64,000 nt of DNA from Nitrospira sp. (lineage in GTDB: Bacteria > Nitrospirota > Nitrospiria > Nitrospirales > Nitrospiraceae). The DNA lies in NCBI GenBank assembly GCA_015903945.1, contig JABMDL010000001.1, forward strand, positions 55,725 to 119,724. The letters run 5' to 3'. The position numbers were made by a program, and so were the translations under genes. Below, piece after piece: positions 53,887 through 61,173 of this stretch. Within the stretch, counting starts at the first letter, position 1, and every line of letters starts with the position of its first letter. The notes below the pieces were generated by a model that saw only the letters and a program-made list of their open reading frames with translations, ran no database searches and was not told where the DNA came from.

Positions 53887-54178
53887 TGATCTTGCCGCTC
53901 AGCTTGGACGTGATCCCCTTGCGAAGTTCGACGACATACGAATCATCAGCCAAGATGGCCTCATCAATTTCCTGGCGGTGATCGTAGTAGTACGTCAGTG
54001 CGGCATAGACATCGGCTAAGGTCAATCCCTGGTTGGAGGCAATCTCATCGGCACTCAGCCCCATCCGCTCATGCCAGATGACGATGTGCTGGACGGTAAC
54101 GCGGTGTCCTGCGATCCTGGGTTTCCCGCCCGCCACCTCTTGTGAAATTGCGATATGGGGTGCCGTCAGAATGTCCAT
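53879..54178 (-). CDS. DUF433-family antitoxin
   Basis: A 99-residue protein with the DUF433 helix-turn-helix pattern: ISQEVAGGKPRIAGHRVTVQHIVIWHERMGLSADEIA and LTLADVYAALTYYYDHRQEID. DUF433 proteins pair with DUF5615 PIN-like toxins encoded immediately downstream; here only a stump remains. GGGAGGGGACC precedes ATG 54178, so the 24-residue extension in the ORF track is dropped. Confidence 0.88.
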   Translation of the reverse strand: MDILTAPHIAISQEVAGGKPRIAGHRVTVQHIVIWHERMGLSADEIASNQGLTLADVYAALTYYYDHRQEIDEAILADDSYVVELRKGITSKLSGKISG

Positions 54179-54257
54179 GGTCCCCTCCCTCGAACGGATT
54201 TTTCTATTATAAGCGAGAGGGACATCCCCTTCCATGAGAAAGGGCCCCAAGACAACC

Positions 54258-54467
54258 CTATGACCGGCCCTTCTTCTCTCGCACGTCCGTTGTAGACATC
54301 CCCTTCAGCGCTCCCTTGAGCGACACGAGCGGGAGTTCCGGCACCAGGGTAATCACGCCTCCCTTTTCCACCACCTGCAAGCGCTGGCTTGGGGTGAGAT
54401 GGAGCTTGTCCCGAACTTCCTTCGGGATCACGACTTGGAACTTGGACGAGATCGTCGTTGTCGCCAT
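54258..54467 (-). CDS. AbrB/MazE/SpoVT-family antitoxin
   Basis: A 69-residue swapped-hairpin DNA-binding protein: TTISSKFQVVIPKEVRDKLHLTPSQRLQVVEKGGVITLVP. Such antitoxins normally precede a VapC-type toxin, but the next gene is the DUF433 antitoxin. AAGGAG lies before ATG 54467. It has its own extended -10 promoter and diverges from the ribbon-helix-helix gene. Confidence 0.88.
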   Translation of the reverse strand: MATTTISSKFQVVIPKEVRDKLHLTPSQRLQVVEKGGVITLVPELPLVSLKGALKGMSTTDVREKKGRS

Positions 54468-54494
54468 ATCTATCTCCTTACGTTCATTGTATCG

Positions 54495-54503
54495 ATTATA
54501 GCA
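54495..54503 (-). promoter_or_regulatory. Extended -10 promoter of the AbrB-type gene
   Basis: TGCTATAAT on the minus strand, a consensus extended -10 element about 30 bases before the start codon. A TTGACC lies 20 bases upstream, too far to be an ideal -35. Confidence 0.6.
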
Positions 54504-54592
54504 TCGCCTTACGACGATCCGGTCAACCCTTGCATTCATCATGCATTGTGACGTACAGTCCGTCATGCAGACTGACAGACGTTGGAGGCTCT

Positions 54593-54823
54593 ATGAAAAC
54601 GACCATGATGCAGTTCCGGGTGGCGGAGGACGAAAAGGCGTTGATCGAGAAATGCGCCAAGAAGCAAGGCATGACGGTCTCGGAGTACATTCGGGCGTCG
54701 CTCCTCATGGAGATGGTCATTGATGGGGAAGTGCAGGCGCTCAAGATCATTGGGCGCACCATCGGGATGAAAGCGATGGATGCCCTGAGCCGACGGCTCA
54801 AGACCAGTCCGGTGGTCGACTGA
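54593..54823 (+). CDS. Ribbon-helix-helix protein
   Basis: A 76-residue protein. MMQFRVAEDEKALIEKCAKKQGMTVSEYIRASLLMEM has the strand-helix-helix pattern of CopG/DUF1778-type DNA-binding proteins. It may control the island or act as an antitoxin or mobilisation accessory. TTGGAGG precedes ATG 54593. It diverges from the AbrB-type gene; repeated ATGCA motifs in the shared spacer could be operators. Confidence 0.8.
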   Translation: MKTTMMQFRVAEDEKALIEKCAKKQGMTVSEYIRASLLMEMVIDGEVQALKIIGRTIGMKAMDALSRRLKTSPVVD

Positions 54824-54833
54824 GGCAGGGGTG

Positions 54834-54898
54834 GGCGCGCCGGGCGGCGACAGCCGGCCGCGCGCCGCACTAAAGCCCCCGTATGGTAATACGGGGGC
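54834..54898. repeat. GC-rich inverted repeats and a 10-bp hairpin after the RHH gene
   Basis: GGCGCG...CGCGCC arms lie at about 54835-54866, followed by a perfect hairpin GCCCCCGTAT-GGTA-ATACGGGGGC (54875-54898). The hairpin lacks a strong T tract on the plus strand; on the minus strand TTTAG follows. It may be a weak terminator or a protein-binding site. Confidence 0.55.
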
Positions 54899-54939
54899 GC
54901 TTATCGCAGGGGAGATCCAGCCAGACCTGAGCCGATCCT

Positions 54940-55377
54940 ATGAAAGAACAACCGGTTGCCCAGACAACTCATGCCCCAATAAGGACACCCGACAGCGGGG
55001 CCGGTCCGGATCGCAGCAGATTCCCCTATAAGGGCACCCTGCGGGAGCAACAGTGTTTGCGCTGTGATCACCGCTGGTGGCCCAGAACGCCGAGCCGGAC
55101 ATTGCGATGTCCCCGGTGTAAGAGTCCCTATTGGGATCGCCCGCGTCGAGCGGGCCAAGACGTTAAGAAGGATACCCGGATTGAAACAGGTGCACCCGTC
55201 GCAACGGGAAACGACAAACCCGCCAGGCCTCGCGAGGCCCTCTCTTTTGCCGCAGTACTGGAACTGCTGAAAACGCTCAAAACCACGGGACGGAGTTGGT
55301 CTGAATTGGGGCAAGAACTCCAACGCCACTCTGGGGTGCAGCTGGAGAAAGACCAGCTGAAGGCACTTCTCCGATAA
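54940..55377 (+). CDS. Zinc-ribbon hypothetical protein
   Basis: A 145-residue basic protein. Residues ~38-66 form a Cys4 zinc ribbon (CLRCDHRWWPR...CPRCKSPYWDRPR). The C-terminal ~50 residues are helical (FAAVLELLKTLKTTGRSWSELGQELQRH) and resemble a helix-turn-helix. It is probably a nucleic-acid-binding accessory of the island. It precedes the integrase gene by about 350 bases. Confidence 0.65.
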   Translation: MKEQPVAQTTHAPIRTPDSGAGPDRSRFPYKGTLREQQCLRCDHRWWPRTPSRTLRCPRCKSPYWDRPRRAGQDVKKDTRIETGAPVATGNDKPARPREALSFAAVLELLKTLKTTGRSWSELGQELQRHSGVQLEKDQLKALLR

Positions 55378-55728
55378 TCACATAGAGAGAAAGTTCCCTG
55401 CCCCCCGCCACAAACCGGGGCAGGGACTAATCCGAATCGCGGAGCAGGGCGCTCTGCAATGGGCACGCCTGGCAGTCTGCGAAAGGCAGGCCCGTTGCGC
55501 TGGTGCCCTGTTCCGCCGCCAATAAGCCGCTGGCGTGCTGACGCGAGCGCAGAGGGGGGCATGGGGGTGTCGCAAGACTCCCCCAATTGGGCGCCGTTCA
55601 TGGATGCTGAATTGATCGTACACGACACGGCATTCACACCTCAGGACAGGCTTGACGGGTGGCTGGTGCCTCCTCATACTGCCCCCCGGCGAAGTCGTAG
55701 TCGTGATCGGGACCGGAAAGGCACCGTC
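55378..55728. other. Leader between zinc-ribbon and integrase genes
   Basis: The integrase frame stays open through here (from 55459), but the translation (residues 1-90 of the long ORF) lacks integrase features and has no ribosome site. Excision-control or integrase promoter elements may lie here; none is clear. Confidence 0.35.
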
Positions 55729-56775
55729 ATGACACGACCGTTAGTCGAACTGGTAGAGCAGTTTTGTCAGTACCAACTCAAACAGCGAGGGAAGACGGAA
55801 GGAGGGGTGCAGGCCTATCGCTGGGTGTTAGAGCAGTTCTTAGTATTCGGACGCGCGCGCTTCGGACGAGTGGCGAGACTCTCGGACTTGTCCAAGGCGG
55901 TGATTCAGGACTGGATGGATGAGATGGCCGCACGGGATCTCACACTCGGCACAATCCGAAGTCGGCAATCGACGCTGTCCAGCTTTTGTACCTGGCTGGT
56001 AAAACGCGAGGCATTACCAGCGAATCCCATCGCTGGAATGGATCGGCCTCCGCATCGGATCGAGCCTCCCAAGCAGGTGCCGACACCGGCCCTGATGGAT
56101 GCGCTGATTGAAGCGGCCAGGAAACGGCAGCGGCCTCGGGATGTGGCTATCTTCCTCATCCTGCGCTTCTCGGGCATGCGTCGAGAATCCGTCGCCACGC
56201 TCCAAGCCAGACACTTGGATGCACTGTGGGGCTTGCGCCGGGTGCGAGTCAAAGGGGGGCACACGAGAGACATTCCATTGCCCGAACCCGTCATGCGGTA
56301 TCTGCATGCGTATGTCGAGCAGTTCCTGACACCGAGTGTCGGCATGGTCTCTCCGGAGACACCGCTGTTCTGGTCCGTGTGGGGTCGCCGATCGATCGGC
56401 AAGCATCGGGCGCCGATGACCGGAAAAAACATCTGGCGGCTTTGCAAGCTGTACGGACGGATGATCGGCTATCCCATGTTGAAGCCGCATGATCTCCGGC
56501 ATGGGGTGGCGATGGAAGTGTTGGAGCAGCGCCACGACTTGGAACAAGTGCGCGCCTTGCTCGGCCACGCGCGCATCGATACGACGCAGATCTACACGAT
56601 GATTCGCCCGGCCCAACTGAAGCAAGCGGTCTCGTTTTACGAGGAACCGGCGAGGCACATGCTGGCGGATTTTCGGAGCAGCAGCGATTCCATGTTCGAG
56701 GAACATTCGCATGTTCCTCAAACACGGAGCCTAAAACATCAACAAAATCAAAGTGGTGGTCCCAACGGGATTTGA
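55729..56775 (+). CDS. Tyrosine recombinase (island integrase)
   Basis: About 348 residues. A SAM-like core-binding domain (~5-95) is followed by the catalytic domain with Arg in FSGMRRES, Lys in RVKGGHTRDIPL, the HxxR of KPHDLRHG, His in LLGHARID, and Tyr in TTQIYTMI. It integrates the island at the tRNA-Glu 3' end. ATG 55729 with GGAAAGG upstream is preferred. The last codons and the TGA lie inside the att repeat, so the protein is identical in integrated and circular forms. Confidence 0.93.
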   Translation: MTRPLVELVEQFCQYQLKQRGKTEGGVQAYRWVLEQFLVFGRARFGRVARLSDLSKAVIQDWMDEMAARDLTLGTIRSRQSTLSSFCTWLVKREALPANPIAGMDRPPHRIEPPKQVPTPALMDALIEAARKRQRPRDVAIFLILRFSGMRRESVATLQARHLDALWGLRRVRVKGGHTRDIPLPEPVMRYLHAYVEQFLTPSVGMVSPETPLFWSVWGRRSIGKHRAPMTGKNIWRLCKLYGRMIGYPMLKPHDLRHGVAMEVLEQRHDLEQVRALLGHARIDTTQIYTMIRPAQLKQAVSFYEEPARHMLADFRSSSDSMFEEHSHVPQTRSLKHQQNQSGGPNGI

Positions 56776-56788
56776 ACCCGTGTTTAAG
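56753..56788. repeat. Proximal attachment site at the intact tRNA-Glu
   Basis: The second copy of the 36-bp direct repeat. It supplies the 3' end of the functional tRNA-Glu and overlaps the integrase stop codon. Confidence 0.92.
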
Positions 56789-56831
56789 CCTTGAGAGGGC
56801 TCCGTCCTAGGCCAGGCTAGACGATGGGACC
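56754..56831 (-). tRNA. tRNA-Glu (CTC)
   Basis: A 78-base cloverleaf with an encoded CCA. The acceptor GGTCCCA pairs with TGGGACC, the anticodon loop CTCTCAA gives anticodon CTC (GAG codons), and the T arm is CGGGTTCAAATCCCG. It is the integration target of the island, whose own repeat copy restores its 3' end. Confidence 0.93.
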
Positions 56832-56990
56832 ATCGGGGCCTTATGATGCCGATAGGCGCTTTTCCGTTTGCAACGAGCCGGGCCGGCCTTGCAGCTCCCC
56901 TACGCCTCGCCTATAGGACTGCCACGCTGGTTGAACCTGTACGGGCTCTACGAGCTCAGAGGTATTCCTCTTCAGGAAGGAGTGTGCAGC

Positions 56991-57419
56991 ATGAGGACCC
57001 ATCCCTCGCTCATTCGACCTCGATTCTTTCGACACAGTCTCACGCTCTTGATTCTGTCCTTGATCGGTGCGGTCTGGGGGTGCGCCGCCCTCGCGGATGT
57101 TCAACCGACTCAGATCTGGTGCCCCGGTTCAGTCCAGACGAAGGTCAGCGCGACAAAACAGTCGGTGAAGGTTTCTTACACGGAACCGTCCGTGAGCATC
57201 GAAGGAAGCCCCCTCACCGATCTGGCCAAGACCACCATTTACTACGACCTGGGCAGCGGACGCGTCCCGGCCAAGGACATACCCGCAACCAAGCCGACGG
57301 GCGGAGGGCAAATTTCTCAGACGATTACCGTACCGGTTCAGGTGAAAGGGGAACAGCCTGTCCGGATCTGCGTGACGGCCACTGACCGCCATGGAAACGA
57401 AAGTGCGATGGTACCCTGA
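56991..57419 (+). CDS. Exported hypothetical protein with a beta-sandwich-like domain
   Basis: About 142 residues. A signal peptide (SLTLLILSLIGAVWGCAALA) is followed by a mature part with alternating strands (TQIWCPGSVQTKVSATKQSVKVSYTEPS, then ITVPVQVKGEQPVRICVTATDRHGNES) resembling a fibronectin-III-type sandwich. The C in VWGC is a poor lipobox. AAGGAG precedes ATG 56991. It lies just outside the island. Function unknown. Confidence 0.65.
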   Translation: MRTHPSLIRPRFFRHSLTLLILSLIGAVWGCAALADVQPTQIWCPGSVQTKVSATKQSVKVSYTEPSVSIEGSPLTDLAKTTIYYDLGSGRVPAKDIPATKPTGGGQISQTITVPVQVKGEQPVRICVTATDRHGNESAMVP

Positions 57420-57520
57420 TCTCGCCGTGAATGTCTCGGGAAGTTCGCATGCATGATGATCGTCGTGCAAGAACATGAGAAACGTTTTTGGGTTTGCTGA
57501 ATCTCTTATAGACTCTCTTC

Positions 57521-57946
57521 ATGACGGACATCATCAAGCCCAGCGTCCAGGCCTTCCTGGTCTGCGATCAGGTGATCGAAGACAGCCTGACGAAGAAGAA
57601 AAGCCTGATCGGCATCTTCACGCACCTTCAAGCCGCCGTGTTTCCCTTCCAGCATCAGCAGATGGGACTGTATTTTTGCCTGACGGACGCCGAAGGCACA
57701 TACCACTTTGACATCGATTTAGTCTGTCTCAACGACGATCAACTCATGTGCCGCGCCACGCTTCCCAACATCCATATCCTGGATCGCCTGCAGATTTCCG
57801 ATTTCGGCATCAATATTCCCTCGTTGGTCTTCCCCGCCCCCGGTCGTTATGAGTTCCGATTGCGGATGGAGGGCCATCTCATCGCGCAAAAAGACTTCAG
57901 TGTGATGCAGATGGCGAACCCGCAAACAGCAGAGCCGTCCGCTTAG
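57521..57946 (+). CDS. Conserved hypothetical protein, DUF6941-like
   Basis: A 141-residue soluble protein. FLVCDQVIEDSLTKKKSLIGIFTHLQAAVFPF and a C-terminal beta pattern (PGRYEFRLRMEGHLIAQKDFSV) recall the DUF6941 family, a C2-like beta sandwich of unknown function; the match is from memory. It has no catalytic motif and no signal peptide. It precedes glnS by about 85 bases on the same strand. Confidence 0.6.
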   Translation: MTDIIKPSVQAFLVCDQVIEDSLTKKKSLIGIFTHLQAAVFPFQHQQMGLYFCLTDAEGTYHFDIDLVCLNDDQLMCRATLPNIHILDRLQISDFGINIPSLVFPAPGRYEFRLRMEGHLIAQKDFSVMQMANPQTAEPSA

Positions 57947-58032
57947 CCAATTCCCTGTTCCTCCTCTCCGCTCCTCTGTGGTAGAAGAAGTCTCGCATGT
58001 TCGCATCAACGTGCCAGGTGAGATAACGAGTC

Positions 58033-59730
58033 ATGACGACATCGCCTTCGAGTCACTCTGATTTCATTCGCGAGCTCGTTGCGGCGGATCGCGCCGCCGG
58101 GAAACATGCTGGTCGAGTCGTGACTAGATTCCCCCCCGAACCGAACGGGTATCTCCATATCGGCCATGCCAAGTCGATCTGCCTCAACTTCGGCATCGCC
58201 AACGAGAATCCCGGCGGCATCTGCCACTTGCGATTCGATGATACGAACCCAACCACGGAAGATCCCGAATTCGTCGAGGCGATTCAAGACGATATCCGGT
58301 GGCTCGGATTCGACTGGCACGACAAGCTGTTTTATGCGTCGGACTATTTCGAGCGGCTCTATGGCTTCGCCGTCACATTGATCAAGAAGGACAAGGCCTA
58401 CGTCGATAGCCTCTCCGCGGATCAGATGCGGGACTACCGTGGCACCCTCACTGAACCGGGACGAAACAGCCCGTTCAGAAACCGCCCCGTGGAAGAGAGC
58501 CTCGCGCTGTTCGAGCGCATGCGGGCAGGCAGGTTTCCGGACGGCGCGCATGTGTTACGCGCCAAGATCGACATGGCGTCTCCCAACATCAACCTCCGCG
58601 ACCCGGTCCTCTATCGTATTCGGCACGCCGCTCATTATCGGACGGGAACCGCCTGGTGCATTTATCCCGCATACGATTTTGCGCATCCCCTGTCCGATGC
58701 AATTGAAGGAATCACGCACTCGATCTGCACCCTGGAATTCGAGGATCACCGTCCGCTGTACGACTGGGTCGTCGCAGAAACCGATGCCCCTCACCGCCCG
58801 CAGCAGATCGAATTCGCCCGGCTCAACCTCACCTTCGCCGTCATGAGCAAGCGCAAGCTGCTCGAGTTGGTTGAAAAGAACCTGGTCGCCGGATGGGACG
58901 ATCCGCGCCTGCCGACCCTTAAAGGGCTCCGCCGCCGAGGCGTCACCCCGGACGCCATCCGCGCCTTCTGTGAGCATATCGGCGTGGCCAAACGGGATGC
59001 CGTAGTTGAAATGCAGCTGCTTGAGCATTTCATTCGCGAGGATCTGAATAAGCGGTCACCCCGCGTGATGGCGGTTCTCAAGCCGTTGAAGGTCATCATT
59101 GATAATTATCCTGAGCAGACAGTAGAGGAGTTGGATGCCGTCAACAATCCGGAAGACCCCTCGGCGGGCATCAGGCAAGTCCCTTTTTCCAGAACGCTCT
59201 ATATCGAGCAAGACGATTTTTGGGAAGACCCACCCAAGCAGTTTTTCCGCCTGGCGCCGGGCCGGGAAGTCCGGCTGCGTTATGCCTATATCATCAAGTG
59301 CGTGGGGGTCGTGAAAGATCCGCAGACCGGCGCGATCACGGAACTGCATTGTACGTACGACCCGGAGACCAAGAGCGGGGCATCTCACGAACAGCGAAAA
59401 GTGAAGGCCACGATTCACTGGGTGTCCGCCCCCCATGCGGTTCCGGCGGAAGTACGCTTGTATCATCCTCTCCTGACCGCCGACCTATCGAAAGTCACGT
59501 CCGATCAGGATTGGACCCACTATCTCAATCCCCAATCCCTCGAACGCCTCGCCGACTGCGTGGTCGAGCCCAGCCTCCGTGGGGTCCAACCGGGCACACG
59601 CGTTCAGTTCGAGCGCCAGGGATACTTCTGTGTGGACCCGGATTCTTCGGCACAGACACCGGTCTTTAACCGCACCGTCTCGCTCAAGGACGCCTGGGCC
59701 AAGATCGAAAAGTCCCAACGGCCTCGTTAA
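58033..59730 (+). CDS. glnS: Glutaminyl-tRNA synthetase
   Basis: A 565-residue class I synthetase. [23 protein letters not shown] contains HIGH, RFDDTNP follows, and VMSKRKL is the KMSKS loop. The C-terminal ~220 residues are the two beta-barrel anticodon-binding domains. It charges tRNA-Gln directly, so this organism need not use GatCAB for glutamine. Both tRNA-Gln genes lie about 1.2 kb downstream. Confidence 0.96.
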   Translation: MTTSPSSHSDFIRELVAADRAAGKHAGRVVTRFPPEPNGYLHIGHAKSICLNFGIANENPGGICHLRFDDTNPTTEDPEFVEAIQDDIRWLGFDWHDKLFYASDYFERLYGFAVTLIKKDKAYVDSLSADQMRDYRGTLTEPGRNSPFRNRPVEESLALFERMRAGRFPDGAHVLRAKIDMASPNINLRDPVLYRIRHAAHYRTGTAWCIYPAYDFAHPLSDAIEGITHSICTLEFEDHRPLYDWVVAETDAPHRPQQIEFARLNLTFAVMSKRKLLELVEKNLVAGWDDPRLPTLKGLRRRGVTPDAIRAFCEHIGVAKRDAVVEMQLLEHFIREDLNKRSPRVMAVLKPLKVIIDNYPEQTVEELDAVNNPEDPSAGIRQVPFSRTLYIEQDDFWEDPPKQFFRLAPGREVRLRYAYIIKCVGVVKDPQTGAITELHCTYDPETKSGASHEQRKVKATIHWVSAPHAVPAEVRLYHPLLTADLSKVTSDQDWTHYLNPQSLERLADCVVEPSLRGVQPGTRVQFERQGYFCVDPDSSAQTPVFNRTVSLKDAWAKIEKSQRPR

Positions 59731-59751
59731 CGACTTACTGGGGAGGTACGA

Positions 59752-60795
59752 ATGCTCACGACCAAAGGCTACGCCGCATTGACCGCGAAAGCCGCCTTGC
59801 AGCCGTTTGCCTTTGAACGGCGAGAGGTTGGCAACCACGATGTCCGTATCGAAATCTCGCACTGTGGGATTTGCCATTCGGATATTCACCAAGCCCGTAA
59901 TGAATGGGGCATCTCCCTGTTTCCGATGGTGCCGGGGCATGAGATCATCGGAACAGTCGCAGAAGTCGGCACGGCGGTGACCGCCTTCAAGGTCGGTGAT
60001 CGCGCCGGTGTCGGCTGCTTCGTGGATTCCTGCCGAACCTGTACGGCGTGCCGCGAAGGCTTGGAGCAGTATTGCGACGGCGGTACGCTCTGGACCTACA
60101 GTGGGCAGGACAAAGCAGGCCGAGTCACCCAAGGCGGCTACTCGACTCAGATTGTGGTGGATGAGAACTATGTCTTGCGCATTCCCTCGACACTCTCGCC
60201 GGCTGGATCCGCACCGCTGCTCTGTGCCGGCATCACGACATACTCTCCTCTCCGCCAATGGGGGGTGGGGAAGTATCACAAACTGGCCGTCGTCGGCCTG
60301 GGTGGGCTCGGCCATATGGCCGTGAAAATCGCCAAGGCGATGGGAACCGAGGTCACGGTCTTGAGCACGTCAGAAAAGAAACGGGAGGATGCGAAGCGCT
60401 TGGGTGCCGCGGACTTTGCGGTAACGTCTACCCCACAGGCCTTGAGTAAACTCCAAGGATATTTCCACTTCATTCTCGATACCGTCTCCGCTCCGCACGA
60501 CTACAACGTCTATTTGAACCTGCTCAAGACGGACGGCACCATGATTCTCGTGGGCGCACCGGAAAAACCGGCGCCAGTCGAGGCCTTCTCGCTCATATTC
60601 AAGCGGCGGCGTCTGGCCGGGTCTCTCATCGGCGGCATCAAAGAAACGCAACACATGCTCGACTTCTGCGCCACGCACAAGATCGAATCTGACGTCGAAG
60701 TGATTCCCATCCAGCAGGTCAACGAAGCCTACGAGCGCGTCCTCAAAAGCGACGTGCGGTACCGATTCGTAATCGACATGGCGTCGTTAAAATAG
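59752..60795 (+). CDS. Zinc-dependent alcohol dehydrogenase, YahK/CAD type
   Basis: A 347-residue medium-chain dehydrogenase. Catalytic zinc residues lie in CGICHSDIH and PGHEIIG, and structural zinc in CFVDSCRTCTACREGLEQYC. The Rossmann motif is GLGGLGHMAVKIAKAMG. Family members reduce a broad range of aldehydes with NADPH. GGGAGG precedes the ATG. It lies 21 bases after glnS and is probably co-transcribed, ended by the downstream palindromic repeat. Confidence 0.9.
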   Translation: MLTTKGYAALTAKAALQPFAFERREVGNHDVRIEISHCGICHSDIHQARNEWGISLFPMVPGHEIIGTVAEVGTAVTAFKVGDRAGVGCFVDSCRTCTACREGLEQYCDGGTLWTYSGQDKAGRVTQGGYSTQIVVDENYVLRIPSTLSPAGSAPLLCAGITTYSPLRQWGVGKYHKLAVVGLGGLGHMAVKIAKAMGTEVTVLSTSEKKREDAKRLGAADFAVTSTPQALSKLQGYFHFILDTVSAPHDYNVYLNLLKTDGTMILVGAPEKPAPVEAFSLIFKRRRLAGSLIGGIKETQHMLDFCATHKIESDVEVIPIQQVNEAYERVLKSDVRYRFVIDMASLK

Positions 60796-60815
60796 AAACA
60801 AGGCAAGAGCTTTAG

Positions 60816-60940
60816 CAGAACGTTCAAAAAGACTGTTCAGCAAGGCCGCAGCGAGCGAACGCCCGAGGCGTACTCTTGGTCGGTACGTTGAGGGCTTAAG
60901 CGATGCGAGAACGACGCTGGCAGGCTTTTTCAACGTTCTG
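60816..60940. repeat. 125-bp imperfect palindromic intergenic element
   Basis: The ends are inverted copies: CAGAACGTTCAAAAAGACTG at the left and the complement of CAGAACGTTGAAAAAGCCTG at the right. Inner parts also pair partly (GTAC...GTAC about the centre). The whole can fold into one long hairpin. It looks like a REP- or MITE-like element and may also terminate the adh transcript. Only one copy is in the window. Confidence 0.7.
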
Positions 60941-60944
60941 AAAG

Positions 60945-61018
60945 TGGCTGGGGGACTAGGAATCGAACCTAGGTAGCCGGCTCCAAAGGCCGGCGTCCTA
61001 CCGCTAGACGATCCCCCA
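60945..61018 (-). tRNA. tRNA-Gln (TTG)
   Basis: A 74-base cloverleaf with encoded CCA. Acceptor TGGGGGA/TCCCCCA, anticodon stem CCGGC with loop CTTTGGA, anticodon TTG (CAA codons). The T arm is TAGGTTCGATTCCTA. Confidence 0.95.
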
Positions 61019-61063
61019 GCGCGGTACGGAAATGAACCCCTGACGGTAAGGGCTGGGAAAGAT

Positions 61064-61137
61064 TGGCTGGGGGACTAGGAATCGAACCTAGGTAGTCAGA
61101 TCCAGAGACTGACGTCCTACCGCTAGACGATCCCCCA
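61064..61137 (-). tRNA. tRNA-Gln (CTG)
   Basis: A 74-base cloverleaf with encoded CCA. The acceptor, D arm and T arm are the same as in the TTG gene; only the anticodon arm differs (loop CTCTGGA, anticodon CTG for CAG codons). It likely arose by duplication. With its neighbour it covers both Gln codons. Confidence 0.95.
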
Positions 61138-61173
61138 ACCGGCGTTCAACGTAATATACGACGGCTGCGCGCG

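Larger units (their letters stand above)
50150..56788. mobile_element. 6.6-kb integrative genomic island in tRNA-Glu(CTC)
   Basis: The island is bounded by a perfect 36-bp direct repeat (50150-50185 and 56753-56788) equal to the 3' end of tRNA-Glu including CCA. The tRNA is intact at the right end and only its 3' part is duplicated at the left end, the classic result of tyrosine-recombinase integration. The integrase gene abuts the intact tRNA and stops inside the repeat. Cargo is small orphan genes, toxin-antitoxin fragments and a Schlafen-type ATPase. No conjugation or replication genes are seen, so it needs help to move. Confidence 0.9.

Noticed and set aside
56014-56721. 235-residue minus-strand ORF
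   Set aside because: Shadow of the integrase catalytic domain.
59485-60315. 276-residue minus-strand ORF over glnS and adh
   Set aside because: Antisense to two genes with complete catalytic motifs.
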